Below, piece after piece: positions 17,144-26,856 of a DNA stretch of 64,000 nucleotides. The notes below the pieces were generated by a model that saw only the letters and a list, made by a program, of their open reading frames with translations, was not told where the DNA came from and did no database searches. The number at the start of each line of letters is the position of its first letter. Position 1 is the stretch's first letter. This DNA is from Lysinibacillus contaminans. GTDB taxonomy: Bacteria > Bacillota > Bacilli > Bacillales_A > Planococcaceae. The stretch spans positions 2,170,001-2,234,000 of the forward strand of contig NZ_LGRV01000003.1 of NCBI RefSeq assembly GCF_001278945.1, given 5' to 3'. Both the position numbers and the translations under genes were made by a program.

Positions 17144-17749
17144 ATGGCTTGGGAAGTTTTTAGCATCGTTGGCACCATTGCCTTTGCAATTTCCGGGGCA
17201 ATAATTGCGATGGAGGAAGAATACGATCTATTCGGTGTTTACATACTAGGAATTGTCACCGCTTTCGGTGGAGGGGCCATTCGTAATCTACTCATTGGCC
17301 TTCCTGTAACAACATTATGGGGCCAGGATATGATGTTTCAAATCGCGATTGCAGCCATTACGTTGTTTTTCTTATTTCCACATCGGCTCATTCAACACTG
17401 GCATCGTTGGGGCAATTTCACCGATGCTATTGGTTTATCAGCATTCGCCATTCAAGGGGCACTATATGCCGTAAAGCTCGATATGCCCATTAGTGCAGTC
17501 ATTGTGGCAGCCGTATTAACTGGCTCTGGTGGTGGGATTGTGCGCGATTTGTTAGCTAGGCGCAAACCACTCGTACTACGCGATGAAATCTACGGCGTCT
17601 GGGCAGCTATTGCAGGACTTATCATAGGACTTGAAGTTTTATCAGGGGATATCTTTTTATATGTATTGTTTGCTGCCATTACAGCGTTACGTATTCTTTC
17701 TTATACACGAAAATGGCGTTTGCCATTGCGAAAATTAAACCAGGCTTAA
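17144..17749 (+). CDS. TRIC-family cation channel protein (UPF0126)
   Basis: Integral membrane protein of 201 residues with about seven segments arranged as an inverted repeat. The two glycine-rich signatures, TAFGGGAIRNLL and TGSGGGIVRDLL, are those of the trimeric intracellular cation channel (TRIC, formerly YadS/YvgT, UPF0126) family. TAGGAG lies 8 bases before ATG 17144; an in-frame GTG at 17135 overlaps that box and is not used here. Prokaryotic TRIC proteins conduct K+ and other cations; a role in ion balance is likely but not proven for this gene. It is divergent from ynbB and convergent with the NERD gene. Confidence 0.9.
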   Translation: MAWEVFSIVGTIAFAISGAIIAMEEEYDLFGVYILGIVTAFGGGAIRNLLIGLPVTTLWGQDMMFQIAIAAITLFFLFPHRLIQHWHRWGNFTDAIGLSAFAIQGALYAVKLDMPISAVIVAAVLTGSGGGIVRDLLARRKPLVLRDEIYGVWAAIAGLIIGLEVLSGDIFLYVLFAAITALRILSYTRKWRLPLRKLNQA

Positions 17750-17808
17750 CGCTGTTTTCACACTCAAAAATGGCTACTGAATCATTTGCAACGATGAAGA
17801 CCGCTATC

Positions 17809-17880
17809 ATCGTGCAACTTTGGCGTTCTATCGTGCAGAAATCGAATGCTATCGTGCATCCTATTCATTCTATCGCCTAG
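17809..17880 (+). repeat. 21-bp-period array, downstream side of NERD gene
   Basis: ATCGTGCA begins at 17809, 17830 and 17851, and a decayed copy (ATCGCC) at 17872: exact 21-base spacing. Each later copy is preceded by TCT or GCT, so the core is CTATCGTGCA, with about 11 variable bases between cores. The last copy runs into the stop codon of the NERD gene (17877-17879). Confidence 0.85.
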
Positions 17881-18827
17881 CTCTCCGGAATTTTATACTG
17901 ACTGTAGCGATTATTGCCTACTTTTTCAAACTTCAATGCTTGCAAAATACGGTAGGCAATATACTTGCTGGGAATGTTAAATTCCTTACATAGTATTGCA
18001 TTTGTAATAGTACTTTCTCGCAAAAGCCGATAATCTTGCAAGGCCTCATCAAACGCCTCGTTGTTTTCCATACCACAACTTCGGCAAAACCACGAACCCT
18101 GCACATAATACATTTTCTGCTCATATGCACAATTTGGGCAGAGCACACCTGATTTCAACTCCTCATGCGCAATTTCCTGTACCCATAGCTTGTCTTGACG
18201 CATCGTTGCCAATTGTTCGAGTAATTGATCGAACTCTCTATTAGTTAATGCACGCTGACTGAATCGTTGCCACTGTTTCTGTAAAAAGTGAGGCAAGCCA
18301 ATGCTATGCATAATGGGACATTCCACACTCACCTGGCCAATCATTGTAGATGATTGTGCCATGAGAATTACTTTTACAATCGGAAGTTTCAGCTGTAATT
18401 GCGTTAACACGTTTTGAAAATACCTCTCATGACGAAGCAGTTGGTCAACGGGATATGCAATGCTGTCTACTTTGCCGTTAGCCATTGTACGAATGCATTG
18501 CCTTTTCACATCATCAAAGTCGAGCCGACCTGCAATATTTTTTATTTCGATTAAGCATAAAAAATGGGGCGTTACAAATACGGTATCTACTTGATGGGTA
18601 AAACCTGCATCATTGACAAAACAATAATCATGGAATAATTGAAATGGGGAAGGTAGATTCATTTCCTGCCAAATACGATCGACATAGCGTTCACCAGCAA
18701 AGCCAGCATTCATTTTACGATGGTATTCCAGAAAATAAGAGTAGTTTGGGGATGTTTTTTTGAGTCGTCGTAAAATAGCTTCCAACATTAACAGCTTATG
18801 CGGCTTTTTCCTCTCCATTATTCGCAA
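17877..18827 (-). CDS. NERD-domain protein with C-terminal zinc ribbon
   Basis: The 316-residue protein has an N-terminal nuclease-related (NERD) domain, about 40-170. It shows NAGFAGERYVDRIW, the acidic HQVDTVFVTPHFLCLIEIKN with NIAGRLDFD after it, resembling the D-ExK core of restriction-type nucleases. A C-terminal zinc ribbon CPNCAY...CRSCGM (about 232-255) is followed by a short helical tail. Some NERD proteins are linked to nucleic-acid processing, but the activity is not established. The start is taken as TTG 18827, since AAAGGTGG is 8 bases upstream; ATG 18818 has none. The gene is flanked by two arrays of the same 21-bp-period repeat. Confidence 0.85.
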   Translation of the reverse strand: MRIMERKKPHKLLMLEAILRRLKKTSPNYSYFLEYHRKMNAGFAGERYVDRIWQEMNLPSPFQLFHDYCFVNDAGFTHQVDTVFVTPHFLCLIEIKNIAGRLDFDDVKRQCIRTMANGKVDSIAYPVDQLLRHERYFQNVLTQLQLKLPIVKVILMAQSSTMIGQVSVECPIMHSIGLPHFLQKQWQRFSQRALTNREFDQLLEQLATMRQDKLWVQEIAHEELKSGVLCPNCAYEQKMYYVQGSWFCRSCGMENNEAFDEALQDYRLLRESTITNAILCKEFNIPSKYIAYRILQALKFEKVGNNRYSQYKIPES

Positions 18828-18880
18828 TATTTCACCACCTTTCTCAAATATATTATAAAAGATTTAGTAGCCCACAATCA

Positions 18881-18980
18881 ATCGTGCATTGTTTACTTCC
18901 TATCGTGCAAAACTATTAGCCAATCATGCACCAAACGGATTCTATCGTGCAAAAACTCACCTCTATCAAGCACACCCCCT
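18881..18980 (+). repeat. 21-bp-period array, upstream side of NERD gene
   Basis: ATCGTGCA or near copies begin at 18881, 18902, 18923 (ATCATGCA), 18944 and 18965 (ATCAAGCA), each exactly 21 bases apart, all in the same orientation as the array at 17809. Spacers differ. The array starts 53 bases upstream of the NERD gene start. Confidence 0.85.
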
Positions 18981-19014
18981 AGCAAAATTCAAATTTCCAC
19001 ACCTTTTCGACAAA

Positions 19015-19034
19015 CTAAAAGCCCCCGCACAATG
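19015..19034 (-). terminator. Terminator of rhodanese gene
   Basis: On the minus strand AAGCCCTCGCA, TTG loop, TGCGGGGGCTTTT, 22 bases past the stop. Confidence 0.8.
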
Positions 19035-19055
19035 CGAGGGCTTCAAAACAAAAAC

Positions 19056-19358
19056 TTATTTAAATTCTAACTCGCCGTCATAGGCAAGCATGCCACCTTC
19101 AAGGTTTGTTACGTCAAAGCCTTGCGCTTCTAAGAAAGCACATGCATTGGCAGAGCGTCCGCCAGCTTTACATACTACTATGTATGGCTTTGAAGCATCT
19201 AATTCGTCTAAGCGATCAGGGATTGTGCCAAGTGCGATGTGCTTAGCGCCTGGGATCATGCCTTGTGCGACTTCATCGTCTTCGCGTACGTCAATAATGT
19301 ATAAATCTTCGTTTGCATCTAGTAACTCTAATAATGCTGGTGTTTCCATTGATTTCAT
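19056..19358 (-). CDS. Single-domain rhodanese-like protein
   Basis: A 100-residue single rhodanese domain, probably a cytoplasmic sulfurtransferase carrying a persulfide. The fold is seen in LYIIDVREDDEVAQGMIPGA and the active-site loop VVCKAGGRSANA, where the Cys of CKAGGRS is the catalytic residue; the end LEGGMLAY is typical. GGAGGA precedes ATG 19358. Single-domain rhodaneses of this kind deliver sulfur to biosynthetic enzymes or detoxify; the acceptor here is not indicated. It is monocistronic with terminators on both sides, downstream of hfq on the same strand. Confidence 0.92.
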   Translation of the reverse strand: MKSMETPALLELLDANEDLYIIDVREDDEVAQGMIPGAKHIALGTIPDRLDELDASKPYIVVCKAGGRSANACAFLEAQGFDVTNLEGGMLAYDGELEFK

Positions 19359-19407
19359 GTGTTATTTTCCTCCAATATATCGATCTCGCCTTTATTATAG
19401 CGCGAAC

Positions 19408-19440
19408 AAAAAAAAACGGCTAGTGCAATGACACTAACCG
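19408..19440 (-). terminator. hfq terminator
   Basis: On the minus strand CGGTTAGTG, 6-base loop, CACTAGCCG, then nine T. Confidence 0.92.
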
Positions 19441-19465
19441 ATAAAATTTAAAGCTTTGATTTCTC

Positions 19466-19687
19466 TTATTCTGTTAGGTCCACTTGCTTTAGTGGGGCGA
19501 AAGTAGATATAGCGTGTTTGTAAATAAGATGTTGTTTGCCATCACCATCAATAAGTAAAATCGTGAAGTTATCATAAGATTTCACCGTTCCTTTTAGTTG
19601 GAACCCATTCAACAGAAATACTGTAACAAAAACACTATTTTTACGTAACTGATTTAAGAATGCATCTTGCAAATTAGTCGTTTTCAT
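19466..19687 (-). CDS. hfq: RNA chaperone Hfq
   Basis: Small Sm-like protein of 73 residues that forms hexameric rings and binds RNA. The Sm1 motif is [19 protein letters not shown] (about 28-46) and the Sm2 motif is YKHAIST, the Gram-positive version. The N-terminal [11 protein letters not shown] matches the family. GGAGG lies before ATG 19687. It follows miaA by 77 bases on the same strand, the common miaA-hfq order, and ends in a strong terminator. Bacillus Hfq has a milder regulatory role than that of enterics. Confidence 0.96.
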   Translation of the reverse strand: MKTTNLQDAFLNQLRKNSVFVTVFLLNGFQLKGTVKSYDNFTILLIDGDGKQHLIYKHAISTFAPLKQVDLTE

Positions 19688-19764
19688 CGAAAGCGCCTCC
19701 TCTATCTCTCTTTCTATATACCCACCTTATACTAGCATAAATTTCCAAATTAGCAATAATTTTT

Positions 19765-20649
19765 TCACAAAAAGTGTATATCCATTTTATTTCGGAAATA
19801 CGTTAGCTGACGCTTGGCATAACGACGTGAGTTTTGCTTGAGGCTTTCTATCGCTTCTTCAAGTGAGCATTTACCATCCAGATAATCATATAATTCTTTG
19901 TAACCAATTGCTTGAATTGACTGGACGCCTCGAATATTTTGCTGCCATAAGCCCTTTACTTCTTCCAATAGGCCTTTTTCCATCATGATATCCACGCGGC
20001 GATTTATGCGATCATATAATTCTTCACGATCCATATTTTGTCCAAGCCCGATTATCAAATGATTGTAAAGTGGAATCTCTCCACGATTTTGGGCTTCTGA
20101 CGCCTTGGAAACACCACTTAATTCGATCATCTCTAAAGCACGAATGACACGACGCGTATTATTTGGGTGTATCGTCTCTGCTGTTTTTGGATCTAGTGCT
20201 GCGAGTTTTGCATGCATTGCCTCAGGGCCCAATTTCTCAAGCTCAGCATAATAAGCTTTACGTGCTTCCTCATCTACTTGTTCATCCGTAAACTGAAAAT
20301 CAAATAACACAGCTTGTACATAAAGTCCTGAGCCACCAACGATAATCGGTAGCTTTCCTCGTGCTTGAATCTCAGAAATTTTCGCTCGCACTAATTTTTG
20401 ATAGTCGGCAACGGAAAAGGAATCTGTCGGCTCCAGGAAACTGAGCAAATGATGTGGGACACCTTCCATCTCTTCGTCGGTAATTTTGGCTGTACCAATA
20501 TCTAAACCTTTGTAAACCTGCATCGAATCGCCATTAATAATTTCACCATTATATTGTTTGGCTAGCTCAATGCTAAGTGCTGTTTTGCCGGAAGCAGTAG
20601 GACCAACAATCGCTACGACTTCTGCTTTTGTTATTTTGTCATGTATCAT
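19765..20649 (-). CDS. miaA: tRNA dimethylallyltransferase MiaA
   Basis: Transfers dimethylallyl to N6 of A37 in tRNAs that read codons starting with U. It has 294 residues. The P-loop GPTASGKT is at about 16-23, followed by [18 protein letters not shown], the insertion domain, [11 protein letters not shown], and the tail [16 protein letters not shown] that grips the anticodon loop. It acts on the same base as MiaB, which is also in this window and adds the methylthio group. The start overlaps the upstream hydrolase gene by 11 bases, with GGTGG 10 bases before ATG 20649. Confidence 0.96.
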   Translation of the reverse strand: MIHDKITKAEVVAIVGPTASGKTALSIELAKQYNGEIINGDSMQVYKGLDIGTAKITDEEMEGVPHHLLSFLEPTDSFSVADYQKLVRAKISEIQARGKLPIIVGGSGLYVQAVLFDFQFTDEQVDEEARKAYYAELEKLGPEAMHAKLAALDPKTAETIHPNNTRRVIRALEMIELSGVSKASEAQNRGEIPLYNHLIIGLGQNMDREELYDRINRRVDIMMEKGLLEEVKGLWQQNIRGVQSIQAIGYKELYDYLDGKCSLEEAIESLKQNSRRYAKRQLTYFRNKMDIHFL

Positions 20650-21553
20650 ATTTATTTAACCACCGTAATAAAACTTGATAAACCGCTTGTTGATTGTCTT
20701 CGTTTAGAATTTCATGTCTCTTGTCTTCAAACAAATAAACAGTCACATCTTCTAGACCTGCAGAACGATATTGCTCTGCCACACGGTACACACCGGCCCC
20801 TTGCTCTCCAACAGGGTCCTTGCTTCCACTAATCAATAAAATCGGTAAGTTTTTCTTTATTTTTTCAATCTCTTTTTTTCGATTCAGTTCCATAAAGCCT
20901 TTTGTCAAATCCGCGAAAAACTGATTGGTCGGGATAAAGCCACAATAAGGATCATCGATATATTTTTGCACCTCTTGCTCCACGGAACACAACCAATCAT
21001 ACGCTGTTTTAGTAGAAGGGAATTGCTTATTGAAGCTACCAAAGCTTAAGTCGTTTAATAACGGGCTCTCTACATCTTTTCCGAACTGTTTAGCTAAGGC
21101 AAGCGCCACATAATGCCCCACTTTATGTAAAGTCGAGACAGCACCAGCACCACATAAAATCACACGATCCACCGACTCACCATACAACTGAATGTATCGT
21201 CTCGCAATAAAGGACCCCATGCTATGCCCAAATAATATAAACGGTACATCCGTATATGGTGCATGCATCACGCTTACAATTTCATGGACATCTTCAACAA
21301 CACGCGCAAAGCCGTCCTCTTCTGCAAAAAAACCAAGCTGTCCATTACGCATTGCAGTTTTACCGTGCCCTCTGTGATCATGCATCGTTACGACATATCC
21401 AAACGCACACAGTTCACGAGCAAATTTCTCATAGCGTCCACTATGCTCCGCCATACCATGCAAAATATGAATATGGCCGATACAAATTCCTACAGGTTCA
21501 AACTTATTCGTAAACACCACATGTCCATCCGACATTTGCATCAGTTGTTCCAT
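20639..21553 (-). CDS. Alpha/beta hydrolase, lysophospholipase-like
   Basis: Serine hydrolase of 304 residues similar to monoacylglycerol lipase/lysophospholipase PldB. The nucleophile elbow GHSMGS places Ser111; the oxyanion-side [10 protein letters not shown] and DHRGHGKT loops precede it, and the likely acid and base are in SGSKDPVG and [10 protein letters not shown]. There is no signal peptide, so it is cytoplasmic or peripheral. ATG 21553 is chosen for the GAGGGGG box before it; the longer reading has none. Lying between glpD and miaA, it may supply glycerol or glycerophosphate from lipids to GlpK/GlpD, but that link rests on position only. Confidence 0.88.
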   Translation of the reverse strand: MEQLMQMSDGHVVFTNKFEPVGICIGHIHILHGMAEHSGRYEKFARELCAFGYVVTMHDHRGHGKTAMRNGQLGFFAEEDGFARVVEDVHEIVSVMHAPYTDVPFILFGHSMGSFIARRYIQLYGESVDRVILCGAGAVSTLHKVGHYVALALAKQFGKDVESPLLNDLSFGSFNKQFPSTKTAYDWLCSVEQEVQKYIDDPYCGFIPTNQFFADLTKGFMELNRKKEIEKIKKNLPILLISGSKDPVGEQGAGVYRVAEQYRSAGLEDVTVYLFEDKRHEILNEDNQQAVYQVLLRWLNKYDT

Positions 21554-21566
21554 CAGATTTCCCCCT

Positions 21567-23204
21567 CTAGTTTGCAAAATTCGTTGCTTCTTCGATGGCT
21601 TCATCTAGCTGTGCTAAGTATTCTACTCGTTGCTTTTCTGTATACCCCAGATGCTGTTGCATCACATGCATCACCTGTTGTTTATAACGTTTCACCGCTT
21701 CAATATCAAAATATAATAATCCTGTACGGCGAATGAAAAAATCACTTGGCGTATTCACCATCTCCGCCTCCATGCCGTATAACAACATCGCATGTAAAGC
21801 TAGCGGCATCGTACTTCCATGCTCATGCAAAAATTTCACTTGATTGAATAATGCATCTACATTTGTACCGTATTTTTGCACAAGTTGCTTGGCTTCATCA
21901 TATGTCAATCCGTACTGTACGCCTTCTCTCGCTTTGTAGCTTATATAGTCTGAGAAATTGATGGCATTTATGCCCCTTGCACCTGACAATGACATTTCAC
22001 GTGTCGAACATTTATCCGCATGTTTAAATTTATGCGCTGCCACAATTTTATCGACAACCGTTTCTGCCATTTGACGATAGCCGGTTAATTTACCACCTGC
22101 AACCGTCATCAGTCCGCTCGGTGCAGTCCACACTTCATCTTTACGTGAAATTTCAGATGGATCTTTCCCTTTTTCATAAATGAGCGGGCGTATCCCTGCC
22201 CAAGAAGACTCAATCGTCTCGGTCGTAATAGTTGCTGTCGGAAAAATTGATTTTGCCGCTGCGATTAAATAATCCACATCTTCCTTCGTTGCAACGGGAT
22301 GCTTTGGATCACCTTCATACACTGTATCAGTTGTACCAATATAGGCTTTACCATCTCGTGGAATAGCAAATGCCATCCGACCATCTGGAATATCAAAATA
22401 CACTGACTGCTGTAATGGGAAATGTTTTTGGTCGAGTACAATATGCACACCTTTTGTTAGGCGGAGTTGCTTCTTATTCGACTCTTTATCTTTATTACGC
22501 ACTTCATCTACCCAAGGCCCTGTTGCATTCACAATTTGCGCGGCATGTACATCCATCGATTGACCAGTGATCGCGTCTACAACTTTTGCGCCCACTACTT
22601 TTTTCTTGTCGTATAGAAATTCTGTTACTTTGGCATAGTTTAAACAAAGAGCACCGTTTTCTACTGCCTTTTTGAGCACCTCTATCGTTAATCGTGCATC
22701 ATCTGTACGATATTCGACGTAATAGCCGCCACCTACAAGCCCATCTTGCTTTAACAGTGGCTCAAGTTCCATTGTTTCCTGTGCGTTCAGCATCGTACGA
22801 CGTTCCTGTTTTTTCACACCTGCCAAACGGTCATATACTTTTAATGCGATCGATGTGGTGAAAGGACTTAGTGAGCCTTGTTTATACAGCGGCAACAGCA
22901 TTCTTTCAGGTGTTGTCACATGCACGGCATTATCATACACAATTTCTCTTTCGCGACCTACCTCTGCCACAACACCAACTTCAAACTGCTTTAAATAACG
23001 CAATCCACCATGTATTAGCTTTGTGGAACGACTAGAAGTACCGGCAGCAAAATCCTGCATTTCAACAAGCGCAACCGAAAGACCACGTGCAGCAGCATCA
23101 AGTGCAATACCTACACCCGTAATACCCCCTCCGATAACTAGCACATCAAAGCTATATTGTTCAAGATAATGCTTAATTTTAGGACGATGCTTAAATGAAA
23201 ACAT
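21567..23204 (-). CDS. glpD: Aerobic glycerol-3-phosphate dehydrogenase
   Basis: FAD enzyme on the inner membrane face that oxidises glycerol-3-phosphate to dihydroxyacetone phosphate, passing electrons to quinone. It has 545 residues. The N-terminal dinucleotide motif VIGGGITGVGIALDAA is followed by FAAGTSSRSTKLIHGGLRYL (split at 20) and ATGPWVDEVR, with the C-terminal GGKLTGYRQMAE characteristic of the family. ATG 23204 has GGGGGAAA just upstream; an ATG five codons earlier has none. It follows glpK on the same strand across a hairpin-rich gap and is likely co-transcribed with it. Confidence 0.96.
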   Translation of the reverse strand: MFSFKHRPKIKHYLEQYSFDVLVIGGGITGVGIALDAAARGLSVALVEMQDFAAGTSSRSTKLIHGGLRYLKQFEVGVVAEVGREREIVYDNAVHVTTPERMLLPLYKQGSLSPFTTSIALKVYDRLAGVKKQERRTMLNAQETMELEPLLKQDGLVGGGYYVEYRTDDARLTIEVLKKAVENGALCLNYAKVTEFLYDKKKVVGAKVVDAITGQSMDVHAAQIVNATGPWVDEVRNKDKESNKKQLRLTKGVHIVLDQKHFPLQQSVYFDIPDGRMAFAIPRDGKAYIGTTDTVYEGDPKHPVATKEDVDYLIAAAKSIFPTATITTETIESSWAGIRPLIYEKGKDPSEISRKDEVWTAPSGLMTVAGGKLTGYRQMAETVVDKIVAAHKFKHADKCSTREMSLSGARGINAINFSDYISYKAREGVQYGLTYDEAKQLVQKYGTNVDALFNQVKFLHEHGSTMPLALHAMLLYGMEAEMVNTPSDFFIRRTGLLYFDIEAVKRYKQQVMHVMQQHLGYTEKQRVEYLAQLDEAIEEATNFAN

Positions 23205-23231
23205 ATGATTTTCCCCCATCGGTTATATTAT

Positions 23232-24876
<1,645 letters not shown>

Positions 24877-24908
24877 TCAGTTTCCCCCTTTATCATTGAT
24901 ATCTAGGC

Positions 24909-24952
24909 ATTCGTGCCGCGCTCAAGGTCGCCCCTATCCCACGGCCACGAAT
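24909..24952. repeat. Hairpin between mutL and glpK
   Basis: ATTCGTGCCG and CGGCCACGAAT form a stem with one bulge around a GC-rich loop of 23 bases. There is no T-run. It could stall or stabilise the mutL-glpK transcript. Confidence 0.45.
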
Positions 24953-24964
24953 CCGCTTCTATAT

Positions 24965-26842
24965 TTACATAACTCGTTTAAACATTTTCTCCACTTCATA
25001 CGTCGTAAAGTGTATTAACACTGGACGTCCATGCGGGCAGGTAAATGGATTATCCGCCTTACGTAAATCACTTAATAGCACATCCATCTGTTCTTTCGTT
25101 AAGTAGTGATTGGCCTTAATGGATTTTTTACAGCTCATCATAATGGCCGCATCTTCACGTAATTTTTTCACATCTGCTTTTTTCGTTGTCAGTACTTGCT
25201 CGATTAAATCTTCAATAATTTCTTGTTCCTCACCCTTAGGGAACCAGCTCGGATGCTCTCGAACTACAAACGATGACTGCCCGAACTCCTCTAAGAAAAC
25301 GCCCACTGCTTCAAGTTCATGCCTATTTTCTCGCAAAACGAGTGCTTCGTCTGCAGCATAGTGAAACGTTAATGGTAACAGTAATGCTTGGCGTTCATTT
25401 GGATCTACCTGCCCAACTTTTTCACGGAAAAATTCATATTTAATGCGCTCTTGTGCGGCGTGCTGGTCGATTAAATAAAAACCGTCCTCCATTTGTGCCA
25501 CAATGTATGTGCCGTGTATTTGCCCAACTACCTCAAGTGCAGGAAACGGCTCTTTTTTCGGTTCTTCTTTTGGCTCTTCTTGTAGTTCTTCTTGCGGTAA
25601 ATCTCCCTTTTTTTCAGGAGATTCTTCTATTCTAATAGTCGATTCTTCTGGCACCGCATGCCAATTTTCCTCAATTGCTGTAGCCTCAGGTACTTCGACT
25701 TGTAGCGATTTCGACTCCTGCACCGTTTGCACATCATATAATTTTTCTACGATGGCATTCATTTTGCCAACATCAAGCTTAGGTGCAGGCTTCCAAATAT
25801 TCAGTTGCTCGGTTTCGGCTTTTACAACCTTTTCCTTCTTCTCCATTTGCGGCACACGTATGACACCACGAATCGTTTCCCGAATCGTTTCTTCCACAAG
25901 CTTCAATAACTCCGGCTCTTTACTCAGACGAATTTGATGCTTTGCTGGATGGACATTGACATCCGTTAAATAGGGGTCTCCTTCAATATAAAGCGCCACA
26001 ACCGGGAAGCGTTCAATCGGTAAATACGTATGATATGCATCGACTATCGCCTTTTGCACCAAGTAATGCTTTACCCAGCGGCCATTAACGAACAGCGACA
26101 TATAGTTTTTCGAAGCACGCGTCACTTCTGGTAACGACATATAGCCCGATACCTTGTAATCATGCGATTCTCCCGAAAACGGCACCATCTTTTTCGCATT
26201 GTGTACTCCGTAAATCGCCGCTAACACCTGTTGGACATCGCCTCGTCCGTTCGTATGCAATAACTGCTGTCCATTATGAAGCAATCTAAATGCAATTTTG
26301 GGATTGCCCAGCGCAAGACGATTCATCAAATCAATCGTATGACCAAGCTCTGTTTGAATCGTTTTCATATATTTTAAACGGGCTGGTGTGTTGAAAAATA
26401 ATTGAGCCACTGTTATATCCGTACCTTTACGCAGAGGGCCTGGCTTTTGTGATACCACATGCCCACCTTCAAGCTCTACATACGTACCCGACTCCCCATT
26501 TGAAGTAATGAGCGTCATTTTGGATACAGACGCAATCGACGCTAATGCCTCCCCGCGGAAACCAAGGGTACGAATACGGAATAAATCATGTTCCTGATGA
26601 ATTTTACTTGTGGCATGACGTGAGAAGGAAATGAGTGCATCCTCCTCATCCATTCCACTTCCGTTATCAATCACTTGTATCGAAGTGAGCCCCGCTTCTA
26701 GCAGAAAAACATCAATGGACGTACTGCCTGCATCAACGGCATTTTCGACAAGCTCTTTGACAACAGAAGCTGGTCTTTCAACCACTTCCCCTGCCGCAAT
26801 TTTATTGGACAGCCATTCGTCCATAATTTGAATTTTCCCCAT
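24965..26842 (-). CDS. mutL: DNA mismatch repair protein MutL
   Basis: Mismatch-repair ATPase and nicking endonuclease of 625 residues. The N-terminal GHKL ATPase shows IAAGEVVERPASVVKELVEN, DNGSGM, TLGFRGEALASI and GTDITVAQLFFNTPAR. A Lys/Glu/Pro-rich linker (about 330-430) contains repeated EEPK units. The C-terminal domain has the endonuclease motif DQHAAQERIKYE, plus CKKSIKANHYL and CPHGRPVLIHF, as in organisms without MutH. GGAGTG precedes ATG 26842, 14 bases after the mutS stop, so the two form an operon. Confidence 0.97.
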   Translation of the reverse strand: MGKIQIMDEWLSNKIAAGEVVERPASVVKELVENAVDAGSTSIDVFLLEAGLTSIQVIDNGSGMDEEDALISFSRHATSKIHQEHDLFRIRTLGFRGEALASIASVSKMTLITSNGESGTYVELEGGHVVSQKPGPLRKGTDITVAQLFFNTPARLKYMKTIQTELGHTIDLMNRLALGNPKIAFRLLHNGQQLLHTNGRGDVQQVLAAIYGVHNAKKMVPFSGESHDYKVSGYMSLPEVTRASKNYMSLFVNGRWVKHYLVQKAIVDAYHTYLPIERFPVVALYIEGDPYLTDVNVHPAKHQIRLSKEPELLKLVEETIRETIRGVIRVPQMEKKEKVVKAETEQLNIWKPAPKLDVGKMNAIVEKLYDVQTVQESKSLQVEVPEATAIEENWHAVPEESTIRIEESPEKKGDLPQEELQEEPKEEPKKEPFPALEVVGQIHGTYIVAQMEDGFYLIDQHAAQERIKYEFFREKVGQVDPNERQALLLPLTFHYAADEALVLRENRHELEAVGVFLEEFGQSSFVVREHPSWFPKGEEQEIIEDLIEQVLTTKKADVKKLREDAAIMMSCKKSIKANHYLTKEQMDVLLSDLRKADNPFTCPHGRPVLIHFTTYEVEKMFKRVM

Positions 26843-26856
26843 GGCGCTTCACTCCT

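Noticed and set aside
17809..18980. Repeat arrays as CRISPR
   Set aside because: The unit is 21 bases with an 8-10 base core and 11-base spacers, far smaller than any CRISPR repeat-spacer unit, and no cas gene is near.
21263..21736. 157-codon plus-strand frame opposite the hydrolase gene and glpD
   Set aside because: Spans the boundary of two well-supported genes and has no ribosome site.
25503..25937. Long plus-strand frames opposite mutL
   Set aside because: Ser/Cys-rich shadow of the Glu/Lys-rich MutL linker on the other strand.
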